Both the position numbers and the translations under genes were made by a program. The notes beneath the pieces are model-generated. The model was given only the letters and a program-made list of their open reading frames with translations, was not told where the DNA came from and made no database searches. From assembly GCF_964340395.1 (NCBI RefSeq), contig NC_135562.1, positions 20,211,626 through 20,275,625 of the forward strand: a DNA stretch of 64,000 nucleotides, read 5' to 3'. Source of the DNA: Glandiceps talaboti. Lineage: Eukaryota; Hemichordata; Enteropneusta; Spengelidae. The first letter of the stretch is position 1; every line of letters starts with the position of its first letter. This document shows positions 46,885 to 60,504 of the stretch, piece by piece.

Positions 46885-47677
46885 AACGGACTTGACAATT
46901 ATTAATCATTATCCACACATCAAATGGGAGTTGATCCATATACAATTATCACTTAAAGAGTCACTACGAGTTGGTACATGTAGAATAACATTTGGAGGGT
47001 TAGTCCGATAAGTGTTCCCAAAACATTGACTATAAATTGTTTAAACAAACGTTATAACATTATGAGGTGAATATCGAAAAACTAGCTTTGGATTTATGTT
47101 TTTATTATTGAAAAAATATTATTAATAATTTGATTGTATAGTTGGCTTTATTCAAATATGTTAATGATATGCACAGTAGCTGTAATATTTTAACTAGGTT
47201 GAAATTCAACGCTTTAACACGACTGTTACGTAATCAGATTTGTTTTACATTCGCATTAATATTCAAAACCATTCGCCTATAATTTGGAGCATATGTTTTA
47301 TTTACATTGATCAGATAAATTTACCCATTGTTATTTTTCGCCCCATGCCTTTGTTTATGACGTTCTTTTGTAACACTGTTTTAAGTTGCTGATGTTTAAC
47401 TTTTTCAGTTGATTAGTTTGGTGAACTTAATGGAATATCTAAAAGAGAGTTATATTGATTTATAATTCAATATTGTGTCTTGTTTTGTTTCCAAGTGTAC
47501 TATCATTATTAACCATGTTACGTATTTGATGTGTGTATTGTTATTGTTGGAACTTATTAATGAGACTATTAATAACTAAATAAGTTAATTAATTAATTAT
47601 ATTGTATTGTATGTATTGCGTTGTATTGAATTGTATTGTATTGTATTGTTTTGCCTGATTTTCACTAATGTATGAAT

Positions 47678-47683
47678 AATAAA
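47678..47683 (+). terminator. Candidate poly(A) signal of the CILP-like gene
   Basis: First clear AATAAA downstream of the stop codon, about 0.8 kb away. Transcript ends cannot be verified from sequence. Confidence 0.35.
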
Positions 47684-48731
47684 ACTTACACTTACAGACA
47701 CTAAAGTCTCAATAGTGAAGTACATGATAAATAGCTCTAACAGAGCTAATGAGATGTCATGCTCCATCATTTGATTAAACATTACCTCAATACAGTGAAT
47801 TTATTAAAAAACCTACCATCTCATCTGAACATTAATTGTAATGATTAATCAATTAATGTGTACAAATATACAACAATACTTATTAATACATAAAATCAAA
47901 TATTGTGTACACTTTAAATGTGACCAATTCATTCTAATTTCATTTCATTCTAGAGAATAATATAGTTTTTTTTTGTATTTACAAGAAATATATGTTGTTT
48001 TCTCATTCAAGTTTTGAAGATGATCAATGATAAATTATAATAATGATCAATGATAAATAATAATAAACGTCCACTGCGACCGAGTCTGCTGACAAGCGCC
48101 GGTCACAAGACACTCCGAAATAATAATTACTTTACTGTATTATTTAAAACTTTAAATTTTTCTGTGAAATAAAAAAATCATTTCAAGTCATTTTGGTATG
48201 TAGTGTATAATACATACATATATTGTTTATTGTAATCAAAATTTAAATGTTATTGTTATTGTTGCTGTTCTTGTTATCATTTCGATTCTTAATAGCATAT
48301 GTTTCTAGTGAAAGACATTTATATTACCATATGATCTAACTTTGTTTAGTAAAGATATTTTTAATCAAGCATGTTTTCACTATATCACACAATTTATTTT
48401 GTGAAGAAAAAAAAGTTATAAAAATTTGTCTCCGTATTGCAAATATATTAAACGCATTTGATTATTTCAATGTTTTCAGTTATGTTTTGTTTTGTTCTGA
48501 TTTTAGCGGATTTGTGAATCGTGGTTGGTAACATCATTTTGAATTTTTTCTATTACTCAGTTGTTCTAATATTAAACCATACTAATGTTATTATACCAAG
48601 CGTAGGCAAATATATAGCCGTACTAAATGTCTCGTGACAATTTATTATTGACTTGTTACATTTTTATTATTATGAGTATTGTAATAAAAAACGCCTACTT
48701 AACCCAAGTTCCAGGATTATATTTGAGTCTG

Positions 48732-48812
48732 ACATACATACATACATACATACATACATACATACATACATACATACATACATACATACATACATACATA
48801 CATACATACATA
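48732..48812. repeat. (CATA)n microsatellite
   Basis: About 20 uninterrupted units. Confidence 0.95.
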
Positions 48813-50359
48813 GGTAGTGCCGGTTTAAGTTGCAAGTTTAATACAAACTAAGATGCCATACAAATAGCATATTAGGTATATTCTAAGTATAATCAATAGC
48901 GAAAAATAATTATCCATTCTTAGTAATAGGCAAGCATAACATGTATATATTTCATGACACATATCTGTGTTTTGTTACATTAGTTGATATTCGTCTTTTG
49001 ATTTATCAATTGTATCATGCTGTATTTTACCTGTGCTGCGTGCAAAATTAACAACACATGTCAAAGGTGATTTCAAAAGTCAAATGATATCTGATAAAGG
49101 TGATAACATATGCCAAGTATCATATATTGTATCAAACAGAGTCAGTGAACGCTAACATGAAATGGGCGATAAACAGGGAAAGAGCGAGTTGTTCGATCCG
49201 TTATTTCCAAAGGCTGTGAGGCAATATTAACGTTACACTAATTCGGTTACAGTTCAGTATAACCCCCCCCCCACCCCCATCCACAACCTATCTCGATGTA
49301 CAACCTTACCTTAATGTTCAACATTGATCAGCAATACAGCTATCAAGATACATCTAAGACATGCAATAGCAGACAATGTGTGGCTGTATTCGTTGTTTTA
49401 GTTGCAATGTTTCACAGTAATCAGTTGTCAGTTTTTAATATGCGCTTCTATGGAAAGATTGCTCCAATGACAATGACGAGTTTACACAGTCACTTCATTT
49501 TTAATATCTAATATGTTCGGGAATGGAATAAACAACAGAAGTAATGGTGATGACCATAGATATTTTCTTAAGCAGAAAAGCAACGTATTAATCATTTACA
49601 ACTATATTAACAAAAAGAAAACATTTGAACCCGAAAGTAACTACCGTTCCCAATTTTAAATTTAATAAAATGTTCGAAGTAATATTATTCAATAGAAATA
49701 TTAAGAAAACACGAATGAACCTATGTTCAGAAATCTTATTTCCAAATTTAATAAAAACTTAAAGAGATATTCAATAACAGAAATATAAAAAATCGTGTGA
49801 AAACGTGAAAGTTAGTGTATTCAGAAAATAAAATCTAAGAAAATATTCAAAGTTATATTCAAGGTAAATAAGAAAAGTAAGGAAAATAAATACGGTAATA
49901 TTTGTTTTGCAAAATGTCTAAGTGTATGTAGCAGCTTAGTAATCCAATATTTAACTCGTATATTTGCAATATATAGTAGCTGAGATGTGTTCTGAAAATA
50001 AATATTATAAAACGAATTCTCTATTATCAAATCTAGACTTGTTTTCTATTATGACTAAATGATATCAAATATTGATATTTAATTTTCTCTTCAAAATGCC
50101 CAATATATTATTTTTAATATATTAGTTGGATGAATGTATTCGTTCTATTATATTAAAGTTCTCTCTAAATAATCAACCTCGATGACATTAATAACTAATA
50201 ACATTGGTAGAAGGCTTCAAGCTAAAATGTTTTTCACACAGAGCTATAAAATCTCAATCTAAAGTTCTGTGTAAAACCTAACAAAATATTCAAAGTTCTT
50301 TTCAAGGTGAAAGATAAGAAAAGCCATGTACTGTATAATTTGTTTAAATAAATGTATAC

Positions 50360-50640
50360 TTGTGGAATGCCTTGCCATCATGTTCTAGCTCCGAGCTGCT
50401 CCTTCATTCGGCAACTGTATGAAAACTTACTTCTTTTTTAAAAAGATGTTTATCACTATGCACTTTGTATATGTTACCTCTATTATATACATGCACCGTT
50501 TTACTAGTGTCTTGTATGGTATCTGGACATTTTAACAATGTTCAAATGGTGTATTTTTGTAGTATTTTTTGTCCTGTCAGTGGTAAAGCACATTGGGATT
50601 ATTTTTATTTGTAATACGCTTAATAAAGAAATATTAATAT
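50360..50640 (+). mobile_element. CR1/L2-type LINE 3' end remnant
   Basis: The + strand begins with WNALPSCSSSELL and SFLKR-like residues, the familiar WNxLPxxIRxxxSLxxFKxxLK tail of CR1/Jockey-group ORF2, already decayed. It ends with GTAAAGCACATTGGGATTAT ... AATACGCTTAATAAAG, a typical LINE/SINE 3' terminus, then ATT-rich tail sequence. Confidence 0.5.
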
Positions 50641-50944
50641 TAACATTACTAGAAAATTTGCATACATTATAATATGCATCACTATACCAGTATCATCACA
50701 TGCTATACCGATAAATCTGTAATATGCTAATTAATATGCAAATATGGTAATTTCCATTTCATACATATTTGAGTAGATTTCGTATGTTTAATATAAAATG
50801 TGAAATTAGCTTGTAAACTGTAGTTCACTGCCGTCATTGGGTATTTGTAAAGTTTCGAAGTCAAGTGAGGTATCTCAGAAGATAATAATAATAATAATAA
50901 TTATAAAATAGTATATAGAAATAATATTTTTTGTAATAATCAGG

Positions 50945-51500
50945 TTTATTGGAATATTAACCACCCTACCTGGGGTAGTTTTGTATGCTGAGTACAAAAA
51001 GGGGGTCATTTTATGAACATCTGTTGCCGTGGTAACCAAAATCACCATAATATGTTAATCATTTTTCCAAAATTTGACATAAAACATTGAAAAAAAAGAT
51101 AATACAGTGAAAAAATGTCCTTGTATTAGACATGTATGAGTTAGTGCTACCTGGTGTAACATAAACTGTATACAATTTGATGACTGTTTCCATGGCAACA
51201 TAAGGTAGACGTGAAAATTATGTTTTCATTACATACACATACATCTCACAAATAACATTATAAATCTGATAAATATCTTTTTTATTTGCACATTGACCCA
51301 ACTACCAAGGGTAGTTTGTCATACTGAATTCAAAAAAAAGTGGTCATTTAATGAACATCAGTTGCCATGGTAACCAAAATAACCATATTATGTGATTTTT
51401 TGAAAAATTAGACAAAACACTTTAAAAATTTCAAATTTAGGAAAAAACATCATTGCTGTTTGAATGTATGGGTTGGTGATATATGTTGTAACTAGGTTTC
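50945..51500. repeat. ~338-bp tandem repeat, two diverged copies
   Basis: The phrase GTCATTTxATGAACATCxGT, followed by TGCCxTGGTAACCAAAAT, occurs at 51005 and 51343, each preceded by a TACCxxGGGTAGTTT motif. A weaker internal match (TTTCCATGGCAACATAAGG) lies at 51187. Confidence 0.75.
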
Positions 51501-52283
51501 ATGAGTTTTGAAATTATCTGTATCAAACCTATGCAATTCTAAAACTCTAAAATCACCAGAATAAATTGTAAATACCTAAAATATACCAGCAGTCCTTGAC
51601 AATTCCATTTACGCAGCGTGGTTAAGTCTTTTATCACAAAATCTTCAAAGTAAGTGTACACACACATTTGAGTACAAGTTGACATGATCGTTGACTCCAT
51701 ACTGTATATTATTGTTTGTACTTGGATTTTATCCAACAAAATATCGTCTGCTTTTAAATTCTCCAACTCAACTGACAACATGATGTGCATATGCGTACGT
51801 ACATATTTCCGGGTCCCAGTTACACATGCCAAATTCAAACGATAAGGACACAATATAGTTGGGATCGATCACAGTATCACTACATCGATTGTTACAGGAA
51901 TATCAATATTATTATCCAGAATTTCTCGGTCGTGAAGATTGCTGACAAGTGCAGAATTATCAAGATGGCGACTGGTTATTTTGCGCGTGCAAGACGACTG
52001 ACGTCACTAGAATGTATTGCAATGTAGCTATAGTTATCACGCGAATCACGCATGTTATGTGCACTGCATTTATGTGTGTATGCAGCATGCAGTACGAGGT
52101 GTGCCGTACACACATCATATACACAAAATGATAGGCAATGAAAGCAACCAACTCACTAGTTTATTGTTTACATGACTTTGCCGGACGACTAGGAATAATC
52201 ATTAATTTACAAGTTGCTAAAATTTACACGAAGTTGACTTAAAAACAGAAAGGGCATTGCAAATATTTTTTAATGCATGGTAT

Positions 52284-53340
52284 AGTCCGGATTGTTTGTC
52301 TTGCTTTCAAGCAGACTACCGAGAGTTGATTGCTTTTATTTTGATACAATAACTTGTACCACTGACGCAGTCAATTATAAAAAGACGCAACAATGATGTT
52401 GTGTCTATCTGGAAAATTACACACATCGTGGCGAAAACACGTTCATATGGACATAGCACAGACGCACAGTGCAGTGAATACCTCACGCTCCCACGTCACA
52501 AATCAAAACAAAATGAATAAATAAATGAAACAAACAAATTGCACTGTAAGACATGCCTAGCCATAGTTCTCTTCAGAATGTTCGAATTTTATTTTATTTT
52601 AGGAGACAAAAATAGTGGTAGACGATATACGGCACCATGACACACTGTTTCGGGTAGTTGTTTGAAAGATTACTTGACTTGACCTCGTTTCCTTCCCCAA
52701 TACGAATTAGCACTTACGATTTTATGTGCAATTCACTTGTTTCTATTTCAATCGTGCACAATGAACCAAAAAACACAACACTCCAATAAAAAATAGTATA
52801 CACACTATACTTGCCCATCACAATAATAACCTTTACCGAGCCAGTAAGCATGTAAATATAACTGAGTTCCCTGACCGATTTAGGAGTTCTCCGGTTGTGG
52901 CTCATGATCAAAGTGAAATCGAAAATTGTGTTTGAACTGATATAAAGAAGGCAAGTCAGCTTCACGATAATATTTTGTTTTGTTTTTGTTTTTGAACAAT
53001 AATGCGTAGTCCGATTGTCTGTCTTGCTTTCAAACTACGGAGAGTTGATTGCTTTTATTTTGATACATAGCATGAATCATTGTCGAAATCAACATAAAAA
53101 GACGCAACGCTGTACTGATGTTGCAATTCAGTGTTGCCATTGTTGTGTTTACCTGGATCATGGCAAACACAGATTCATATAGACACAACACAGTACAGTT
53201 ACGTCAAAACAAAAACATAAATAAATAAAACAAAAATAAGACATGCCTGGCCAAAGTTCTGTTCAGCCTGTTCAAATTTTATTTCATGTTACAACTAATT
53301 CAAGGCAAATATAGTCGTAGACGATACACCACGCCGCATG
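52284..53340. repeat. ~727-bp offset diverged duplication
   Basis: 52284-52650 aligns with 53011-53340. Shared anchors are GTCTTGCTTTCAA, GAGAGTTGATTGCTTTTATT, AAAAAGACGCAAC, AAGACATGCCTxGCCA and GTAGACGATA. Indels are frequent, so this is an old duplication. Neither copy is coding. Confidence 0.75.
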
Positions 53341-54716
53341 TACATGTACAGTAAGTCTTCATGTACGAACGGGACGGGTACGTTTTTGAAAGACAATGAA
53401 ACTGCTTCGTGTCACTGTGTGGATGGTAATGAACCCAATCAAGAGAAAGTGAAATAAAGTGAGTACATAGTATTCAAGGTGGCTGGTTATCAGACAAAAC
53501 TAAAAAGCCCAAAGTGTAAAATAAGAAATTTATTCATAATTATCTGGAAAATATTTGATGATTACGCGGCAAAACAAGACTAGCAATGTAGCGAAAGTGT
53601 TCGTTCTCGGTGAATTTAACCCTTGACCTAGTTTCATAAAGGCGTTGAAGGAAACGAGGTCAGTGTGACATATCATGCATGGTCAACAACGTTTACATGA
53701 GAATACAACTAAATGTTGTCTAAACTTCTAGTGGAAGAGAAATTCTGTTGATCAGACAACGACTATTTTCATTTTCTTAAAACATCTTGAAGATAAGAAG
53801 CAAAATATGACACTGACACTGACAGACAGGCTAGTCCGTCCGGTACCATACACATGAGGCACTAACATACCACCATGTGCATCTGGTTGACTGGGATTGA
53901 TTGTTATCACGTAATATTTAGCGCTAACTTTATGCTGTTGCTTCTAAATATTATTGAACTGTAATCTTTCTAAACAAGTCATGGAAATTGCCAGAAACCT
54001 GATGATTTCATGACTGAATATGTTACGATCAAAATTTCCCTTACCTCCAGTTAAATTTTCTGATGGGAAGCAACACAATCATTTAGTGTGACATCTGATA
54101 AGCGACATTGATGATGGGTACAGCGACGTAATTCGTAAACAAATCTAACGTTGCGTTGGTAACTATTATTTCTGTAAATGATCCTTAAATATCAAGTACA
54201 CCTGTCTTCATAGCAAACAGAAATCTGAGGCCAAGTTTTGCAACGAATGGATACATCATTTGACTCCACCACAACGGCACACAAATATATTGTGAACAAT
54301 AAAATAAGTACCAATAGCTCAAAAACCTGGCTCAATTTTATCACACTCGCACAGCTCTGAGCGCCTGCAGGGTGTCGGAAAAAATCGATAATCTTTTCAG
54401 TAAACTTGGCTACTCCCTTATTTGAGTATACATTGATGTGCGACCTTTTGGGTTCGTTTTCAAGTAATTTGGTCTAAAATGAGGTCAGGGTTGTTTCGAA
54501 CTCAAGAGTCTAAAACGGTCCACTTTGCATTATATTTGATTTTAAAATGTGGCCATTTGTCCTTTGCCAAATCGTAATTGCCATAAATTGCCCCAAAATG
54601 TTGCCTCCTAAGGAAAATGTATTTTGTATTTTATTGACAACAGGACCAGGCACCATTCCTCTCAATTGTCTCTCACGCAATGCTTTATTATTATATACTA
54701 TTTAAACCCCTTCACT

Positions 54717-54850
54717 TGTAATAATAATAATAATAATAATAATAACAATAATAATAATAATAATAATAATAAATAAGCACTTATAGAGCACCTTATATCC
54801 AGAAAGTGTTCATAGGCGTGTAACAGGAAATATTAAAACCAGATTTAAAC
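54717..54850 (-). repeat. (AAT)n and retroposon-type terminus
   Basis: About 60 bp of AAT units adjoin TAAGCACTTATAGAGCACCT + TATATCCAGAAAGTGTTCAT. On the minus strand this is an 'AGTGC...TATAAGGTGCTCTATAAGTGC + (ATT)n' retroposon ending. Confidence 0.5.
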
Positions 54851-54869
54851 TGAATGCCTCCCGTAAGGG

Positions 54870-56235
54870 AATCACTAATTATGCAAATAACTCATTAAAC
54901 TAAACAACTATGGTAACAGGCTTTGTTTTTTGGACAAGCGTGCTTTCTTAGGTTAATGTATGTAAGAGTGTATGATACTGCTTAATGCAGTCTTAAGATA
55001 TAGCCTAATTACCGAAAATCATTAATTATGCAAATTATTCATTAACACTGTACGGTATATCAACTAACTTTATAGGACATACACAATTTGTTATGGTTAA
55101 TGTATGTACTGAATTGTATTGAAATTGAAGCATGCAGTCGTAAGATATAGCGTAATTACCAAGAATCATTAATTATGCAAATTATTCATTAACACTGTAA
55201 GGTACATCAACAAGCTAGCTTTACAGTAGTCTATCAGCTAGCCCTCGGATGTTCTTCCGATAAAATACGACACACAGCCGAACAACGCTATCGAGGATGG
55301 AACATCCGAGGTCTAGCGAATGTCATCAGGATATAAATAACTGCCAATCAGAGAACCGTATTAGCGACAAGCACAAACAGAGGACGATAGCTAAATTTTC
55401 ATGCATATTCATCTTAAGGAGGGGCTTGTATAAATAACCACCAATGCATTAACCGAAATGTGTGAATGACAACGTCTACACACTCATCAAACTCACAATT
55501 ACCATAAAGCGATAAGCCATAGTAATGACGTAAATGTGTTTGTCAACACTTGCATGCAGAGATTCCCCGAGGTCATAGGTTATTGAATATATTAAAGTAT
55601 ATATATGCATAGATGGCCCAACCCACCTCTCAATGTAATCTCAATGGAATGTCCGGTCTGAAAATGACATTCGCTAGACTGTTCGGGCAGGCCCTCACAT
55701 GCGAACTTCGTTCGCTTATAGTTTTAGCATCGAAAGAAAGCCCGAACGTCTAGCAGCAAGACTAGCTTTACAGGACATATGCGATTGTTATGGTTAACGT
55801 GTGTACTGAATTATATTGGAATTGAAGTATGTATTCTTAAGATATAGCATAATTACCATAAATAATTAATTATGCAAATTATTCATTAACACTGTACAGT
55901 ACATCAACAAACTTGATAGGACATATGTGTTTTCTTATGGTTAATGTATGTACTAAATTATGTTGAATTTGTAGTATGTATTCTTAAGATATAGCCTAAT
56001 TACCAAAAATAATTAATTATGCAAATTATTCATTAACGCTGTAAGATACATCAATGAATTTTATAGGACAAATGTATGTTGTTATGTTGAACGAATATAC
56101 TAATTTCATATTGAAATTGAAGTATGCAGTCTTAAGATATTGCATAATTAGTTGGTTTCACTAATATGCAAATTTCTCTAATTAAACATTAACAGATCTG
56201 GCTCAAAACCTAATCAGGTCTAGCTATTACCCTAA
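54870..56235. repeat. ~140-bp tandem repeat array (5-6 units), split by an insertion
   Basis: Units share TCTTAAGATATAGCxTAATT, ATTAATTATGCAAATTATTC, ATTAACACTGTAxGGTACAT and GTTATGGTTAATGTATGTAC. They occur at about 54.99, 55.14, 55.84, 55.98 and 56.12 kb, with degenerate edges. The array ends AGGTCTAGCTATTACCC, then CAAATTCCATTACAATTGAG and the GACA microsatellite. Confidence 0.85.
55227..55761. mobile_element. 535-bp insertion with 12-bp target duplication in the array
   Basis: The unit sequence is interrupted exactly between two copies of CTAGCTTTACAG (55215-55226 and 55762-55773). The insert starts TAGTCTATCAGCTAG and ends CTAGCAGCAAGA, which pair imperfectly. Inner segments TCTAGCGAATGTCAT (about 55311) and ATGACATTCGCTAGA (about 55664) are exactly complementary. 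No ORF. Confidence 0.65.
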
Positions 56236-56289
56236 AGATTATATATCCCAAATTCCATTACAATTGAGCCAGCCGAATTTTAGAAAATG

Positions 56290-56480
<191 letters not shown>

Positions 56481-57024
56481 ACATTCCCCTTTTAATACCT
56501 CCCGTACCCTTACGGGAGGTAATGAAACAAATCAAGAAAAAAAAAATCTAGGTTAATCTAGAAAAAAAACAATTGTACGCAAGTTAAAATGACGAGATGC
56601 ATATTTTAAATAAAATAAGGTCCTATAGATGGTGAGAATGTCAATACCAACTTATTTATAGGCCATAATCCTGTTTAAAAAGGCGAGTTTTAAAATTGGA
56701 CTTAAAAGAAATCACTGTTTTACATTTCTGTGTATCTAAAGGCAACGCATTCCATAATTTAGGGACGATGCGAGAAAAAGTGAGATCTCCAAATGACCAA
56801 AAGAATCTTAAATTATAGCTTATTATTTGAATTTATTTATATATCCGTTTATGCTTGTCCCTCTCAATGCCCACTAAATTCATTTATGTCGATTCAAAAC
56901 TTTGAAAATAAGATTAACTTGGGCTATAGACACGTGGCAATACAAAGAAACTCATTTTCATTTTTACATAATCTTTTTTTCTTTACCTTTGTGAAGGAAT
57001 TTACTTGATGTATACTGCCATCTA

Positions 57025-57073
57025 CCTGTTATTTATTGCTCTAAAGGTAATATATCTCATAGAAAGACAACTA

Positions 57074-57133
<60 letters not shown>

Positions 57134-57182
57134 TAATTGTCTTTCTATGTGTTATATTACCTTTAGGGCAATAAATAACAGG
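57025..57182. repeat. Long near-perfect palindrome with (TA)n centre
   Basis: CCTGTTATTTATTGC, TAAAGGTAATATA and CATAGAAAGACAA on the left pair with TTGTCTTTCTATG, TATATTACCTTTA and CAATAAATAACAGG on the right, around about 50 bp of TA. Arms are about 53 bp each with few mismatches. Confidence 0.9.
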
Positions 57183-57444
57183 CAATAAACATCCTTCGTA
57201 TTATTTCATTGAGACTATATTTTTGAAAGTATAAAACAGCAGATAACCATAATCAGATTTAAACTGAATGCCTTCCGTAAGGACAAAGTCATTGAATTTT
57301 TGTTCCTACTCACAATATTTGTTGGAATGTACAAATGTAAAATGTTTTCAAAAATTATACATATCCAATACTTGTCGGGAAAAATACTAGGTATTTAAAA
57401 GGCCCTCAGAAAGATGAATAGAAATAACAAAACATATTTACAGC

Positions 57445-57446
<2 letters not shown>

Positions 57447-57533
<87 letters not shown>

Positions 57534-57540
57534 ATGTATA
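57447..57540. repeat. (TGTC)n / (TC)n microsatellite
   Basis: About 10 TGTC units pass into a CT tract with one G interruption. Confidence 0.95.
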
Positions 57541-58289
57541 TATAAGTCCCTCTGTATACTGTTGAATAATTTTATTAACATTATACCAAAATAATGTCAA
57601 CATTTTTGCTGCATAAACAACTCTTTCAAACCCCAGTTTATGGGCTTGTTTAATATCATTTCTGTAAAATCAAAATAGCAAATGGGAAATTACAGAACCT
57701 TGTACGCCAACATTGATTTTGATGTTTTCATTGCTGCTTTGACCGGATTATAGATAGGAAATAATGACTGTAAAAGTTTGCCTCTGATGGCAGTTTTATT
57801 TCAATACATTTCTGAATCTCCCCATTGTAATTGGGCGATTTAGTTCTGAACAGTCGATGTTGGTATTTGCTAGGTCGGTCCTGCGTGTTCAATTCATGAC
57901 AATGGACTAAAGCGAGGAACTCTCTCATATCATCATCATCATTATCATCACAATCACCACCATTGTCAGCATCGTGTATGTCTGGATTAAACAGATCCAT
58001 AAAGTAACTAAACCATATACACATACAGAATATATAATGATATGTAAAAGATTATTTCGTGGTGTGAAATGTATATTTTATTTCTTTTTCTCTTGATTAG
58101 TGATAATAATTTTTAAAAGAAATAAATGATGACATTATTATACAAATTTCAATAAAAATTATTCTTATCAGTACACACACGTACACAACATGCATGTTTG
58201 TTAATTGCTTTATTTTGCGTATTTTCTCCCGAGTGGATTACATATAATTCTCCATAGAATAGTTTGGGGTTAGCTCATAGAATAAATAT

Positions 58290-58740
58290 CGTGGGCTATG
58301 ATTTAATGTAGATCGGAAACTTTGTCGCAATGGAAATGAAAGGTGGTAAATTGAACAGAAATGCCAATCAACTTGCTAAACATACCAATCACCACAGAAT
58401 AAATGCCATTGGCTGAGTTAATGGAGATCTGACGGTCAGAAACTTTGTCGCAATGGAAATAAACTGGGGCAAATTGAACAGAATTCAATATTTCGATTCA
58501 ACTTTCAAAATGTATCAATCACTATAGAATAAATGTTATCGGCTATGAGTTAATGTAGATCTGACGGTCGGAAACTTTGTCGCAATGGAAATAAAAGATG
58601 AGAAATTGAACAGAATTCAATATTTCGATTCGACTTTCAAAATATGCCAATCACGATAGAATAAATGTCATCGACCGTGAGTTAGTGTAGATCTGACGGT
58701 CGGAAACTTTGTCGCAATGGAAATGAAAGGGGGAAAATTG
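58290..58740. repeat. ~132-bp tandem repeats, four copies
   Basis: GGAAACTTTGTCGCAATGGA recurs at about 58315, 58438 (as AGAAAC), 58570 and 58702, spacing 123, 132 and 132. Each is preceded by TGTAGATCTGACGGTC in the later copies and followed by AAATTGAACAGAATTCAATA. No protein is conserved between the units. Confidence 0.85.
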
Positions 58741-59313
58741 AATTAACAGAATGCCGATCAACAAACACGGTAGTGTTATGGAATAGAATAAGAAACTAAA
58801 AACTGTAGTTGATACACAGAACAAAACATACTGAAAAAATCATCAAAAGTTACAGCTACTGTCCCTTTAATCTGGCCACATAATTTCCTTCCATCTATCA
58901 GTGAATTTGTCATTTTGAGATGGGGAGGATCAGATTTTAGAACTTGGAATTGAGGGAGGGTCACTTTTTAGAAAAAAGGAGTATTGTTTTTCGTATTGTT
59001 CAGACATCGAGGAAAGCAGTAGTGTTACTTGTCTGTGTCTTATTACCGAGTAACCTATACCATGTACCACGGATCTATTATAATAAAATAATTATCTTAT
59101 CAGATCCTTGCCTGTACATGTACCATGTATACCCCAAGGTACACACATACAGAAGTAAAACGAGACAGAAAGTAGAGCGCCTCCATGGCAAATTTTGGAA
59201 AGGCCTATTGTAAGTGTGTGTATAGACCCTTCGGTCTGTGGTGTATGCAACAAGTTAGCTGCTGGCTGCACTGGTTGGCCGGGCCCTCATATTCAAAACA
59301 GTGGTGACGGATC

Positions 59314-59733
59314 ATTTTGTCCCGATTTCAACTCGCCCCATTTCAACTCGCCTTACTGTCAACTAGCCCAAACTTCAACTCGCTCCAATTTCCCTTTTTG
59401 TGGACTGATTGTTTGTGTTTCATTTTCATTAAATGTTAAAGTCTGGTGCTCCTACCAAACGATGAAGGGATAAAGCAAATTGCAAGTCAATAGTGTGGAT
59501 GCACGATGTTTTTACGTCTACTGTAACGTCTTTTACAACTAAAATCACGAAACACAATCATGACCCCATCACACTAATACTAATGCAACCTCACTTGCTT
59601 CCAGGAATTGTGACAATAATAATCCTACCAAACTCTACAAATTATTTTACTTCGTGATTTTCAAAGGAAGTGAGACGAGTTAAAAATGCACGAGTTGACA
59701 TTATGGCGAGTTGAAATTGGGGCGAAGTTAATT
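59314..59733. mobile_element. Foldback element built on TTTCAACTCGCC subterminal repeats
   Basis: The left end (59322-59390) carries four variants of ATTTCAACTCGCC. The right end (59662-59733) carries the same series in inverted orientation (GGCGAGTTGAAAT, GAGTTGACATTATGGCGAG). The arms pair in order, including the odd TGTCAACT member. The 270-bp interior is non-coding. Confidence 0.75.
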
Positions 59734-59857
59734 TGCTTTCCAGCGTTAATGCAACTTATATACCCTGTTTAAAAAAGGTTATTTGGTCGCTCTGTCCGAT
59801 CTGTCCATTAAATATGTCTGCCTGTCTGTCTGTCTGTCAGATCTGTCTGCATACGGT

Positions 59858-60178
<321 letters not shown>

Positions 60179-60504
60179 AGTTAGCATCATCTGAGTGTCC
60201 TCCAATTCCATGTCTGAAACTTTATAACTTAACGTTGTATTGTGGTAAGTTAATTTTTCAATAGAAGTATCATGAATCTGAAATTTAAATTTCCATAAAA
60301 GTATTTCCGTCAATGCGTCTATTTCGAATATAGTGATTTGCGTCTACCTTCCGAGCTAAATCTAATAGAAAATAGTCGCTTTGTTATACTCAATATTCGG
60401 TCTGCGAACTGCATCACTATATTATTAACTAGTTATCTGTAGACAAAATTAAGTAAGCATGAATCGCTAGCCGAGCAGAAAAGAGGATTAGCAACTCCAA
60501 GGTC

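Larger units (their letters stand above)
46885..50359. other. 3' flank of the CILP-like gene; non-coding
   Basis: Probable 3' UTR followed by intergenic DNA. Contains ATTGT pentamers at 47600-47655, an AATAAA at 47678, a CATA microsatellite (48732-48812) and a C run at 49262-49275. A 60-bp GC-richer island near 48065-48115 is not recognised. Confidence 0.55.

Noticed and set aside
48060-48120. GC-richer island considered as a tRNA or other small RNA gene
   Set aside because: No cloverleaf or A/B-box pattern could be drawn by hand.
55210-56240. CRISPR-like regular repeats
   Set aside because: Units are ~140 bp, adjacent without spacers, and the genome is animal; this is a satellite-like array.
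56793-57008. 71-codon + strand ORF with aromatic-rich sequence
   Set aside because: AT-driven composition, no motif and no splice or promoter context.
58303-58488. ORF in the 132-bp tandem repeats
   Set aside because: Not conserved between repeat units, which differ by indels that break the frame.
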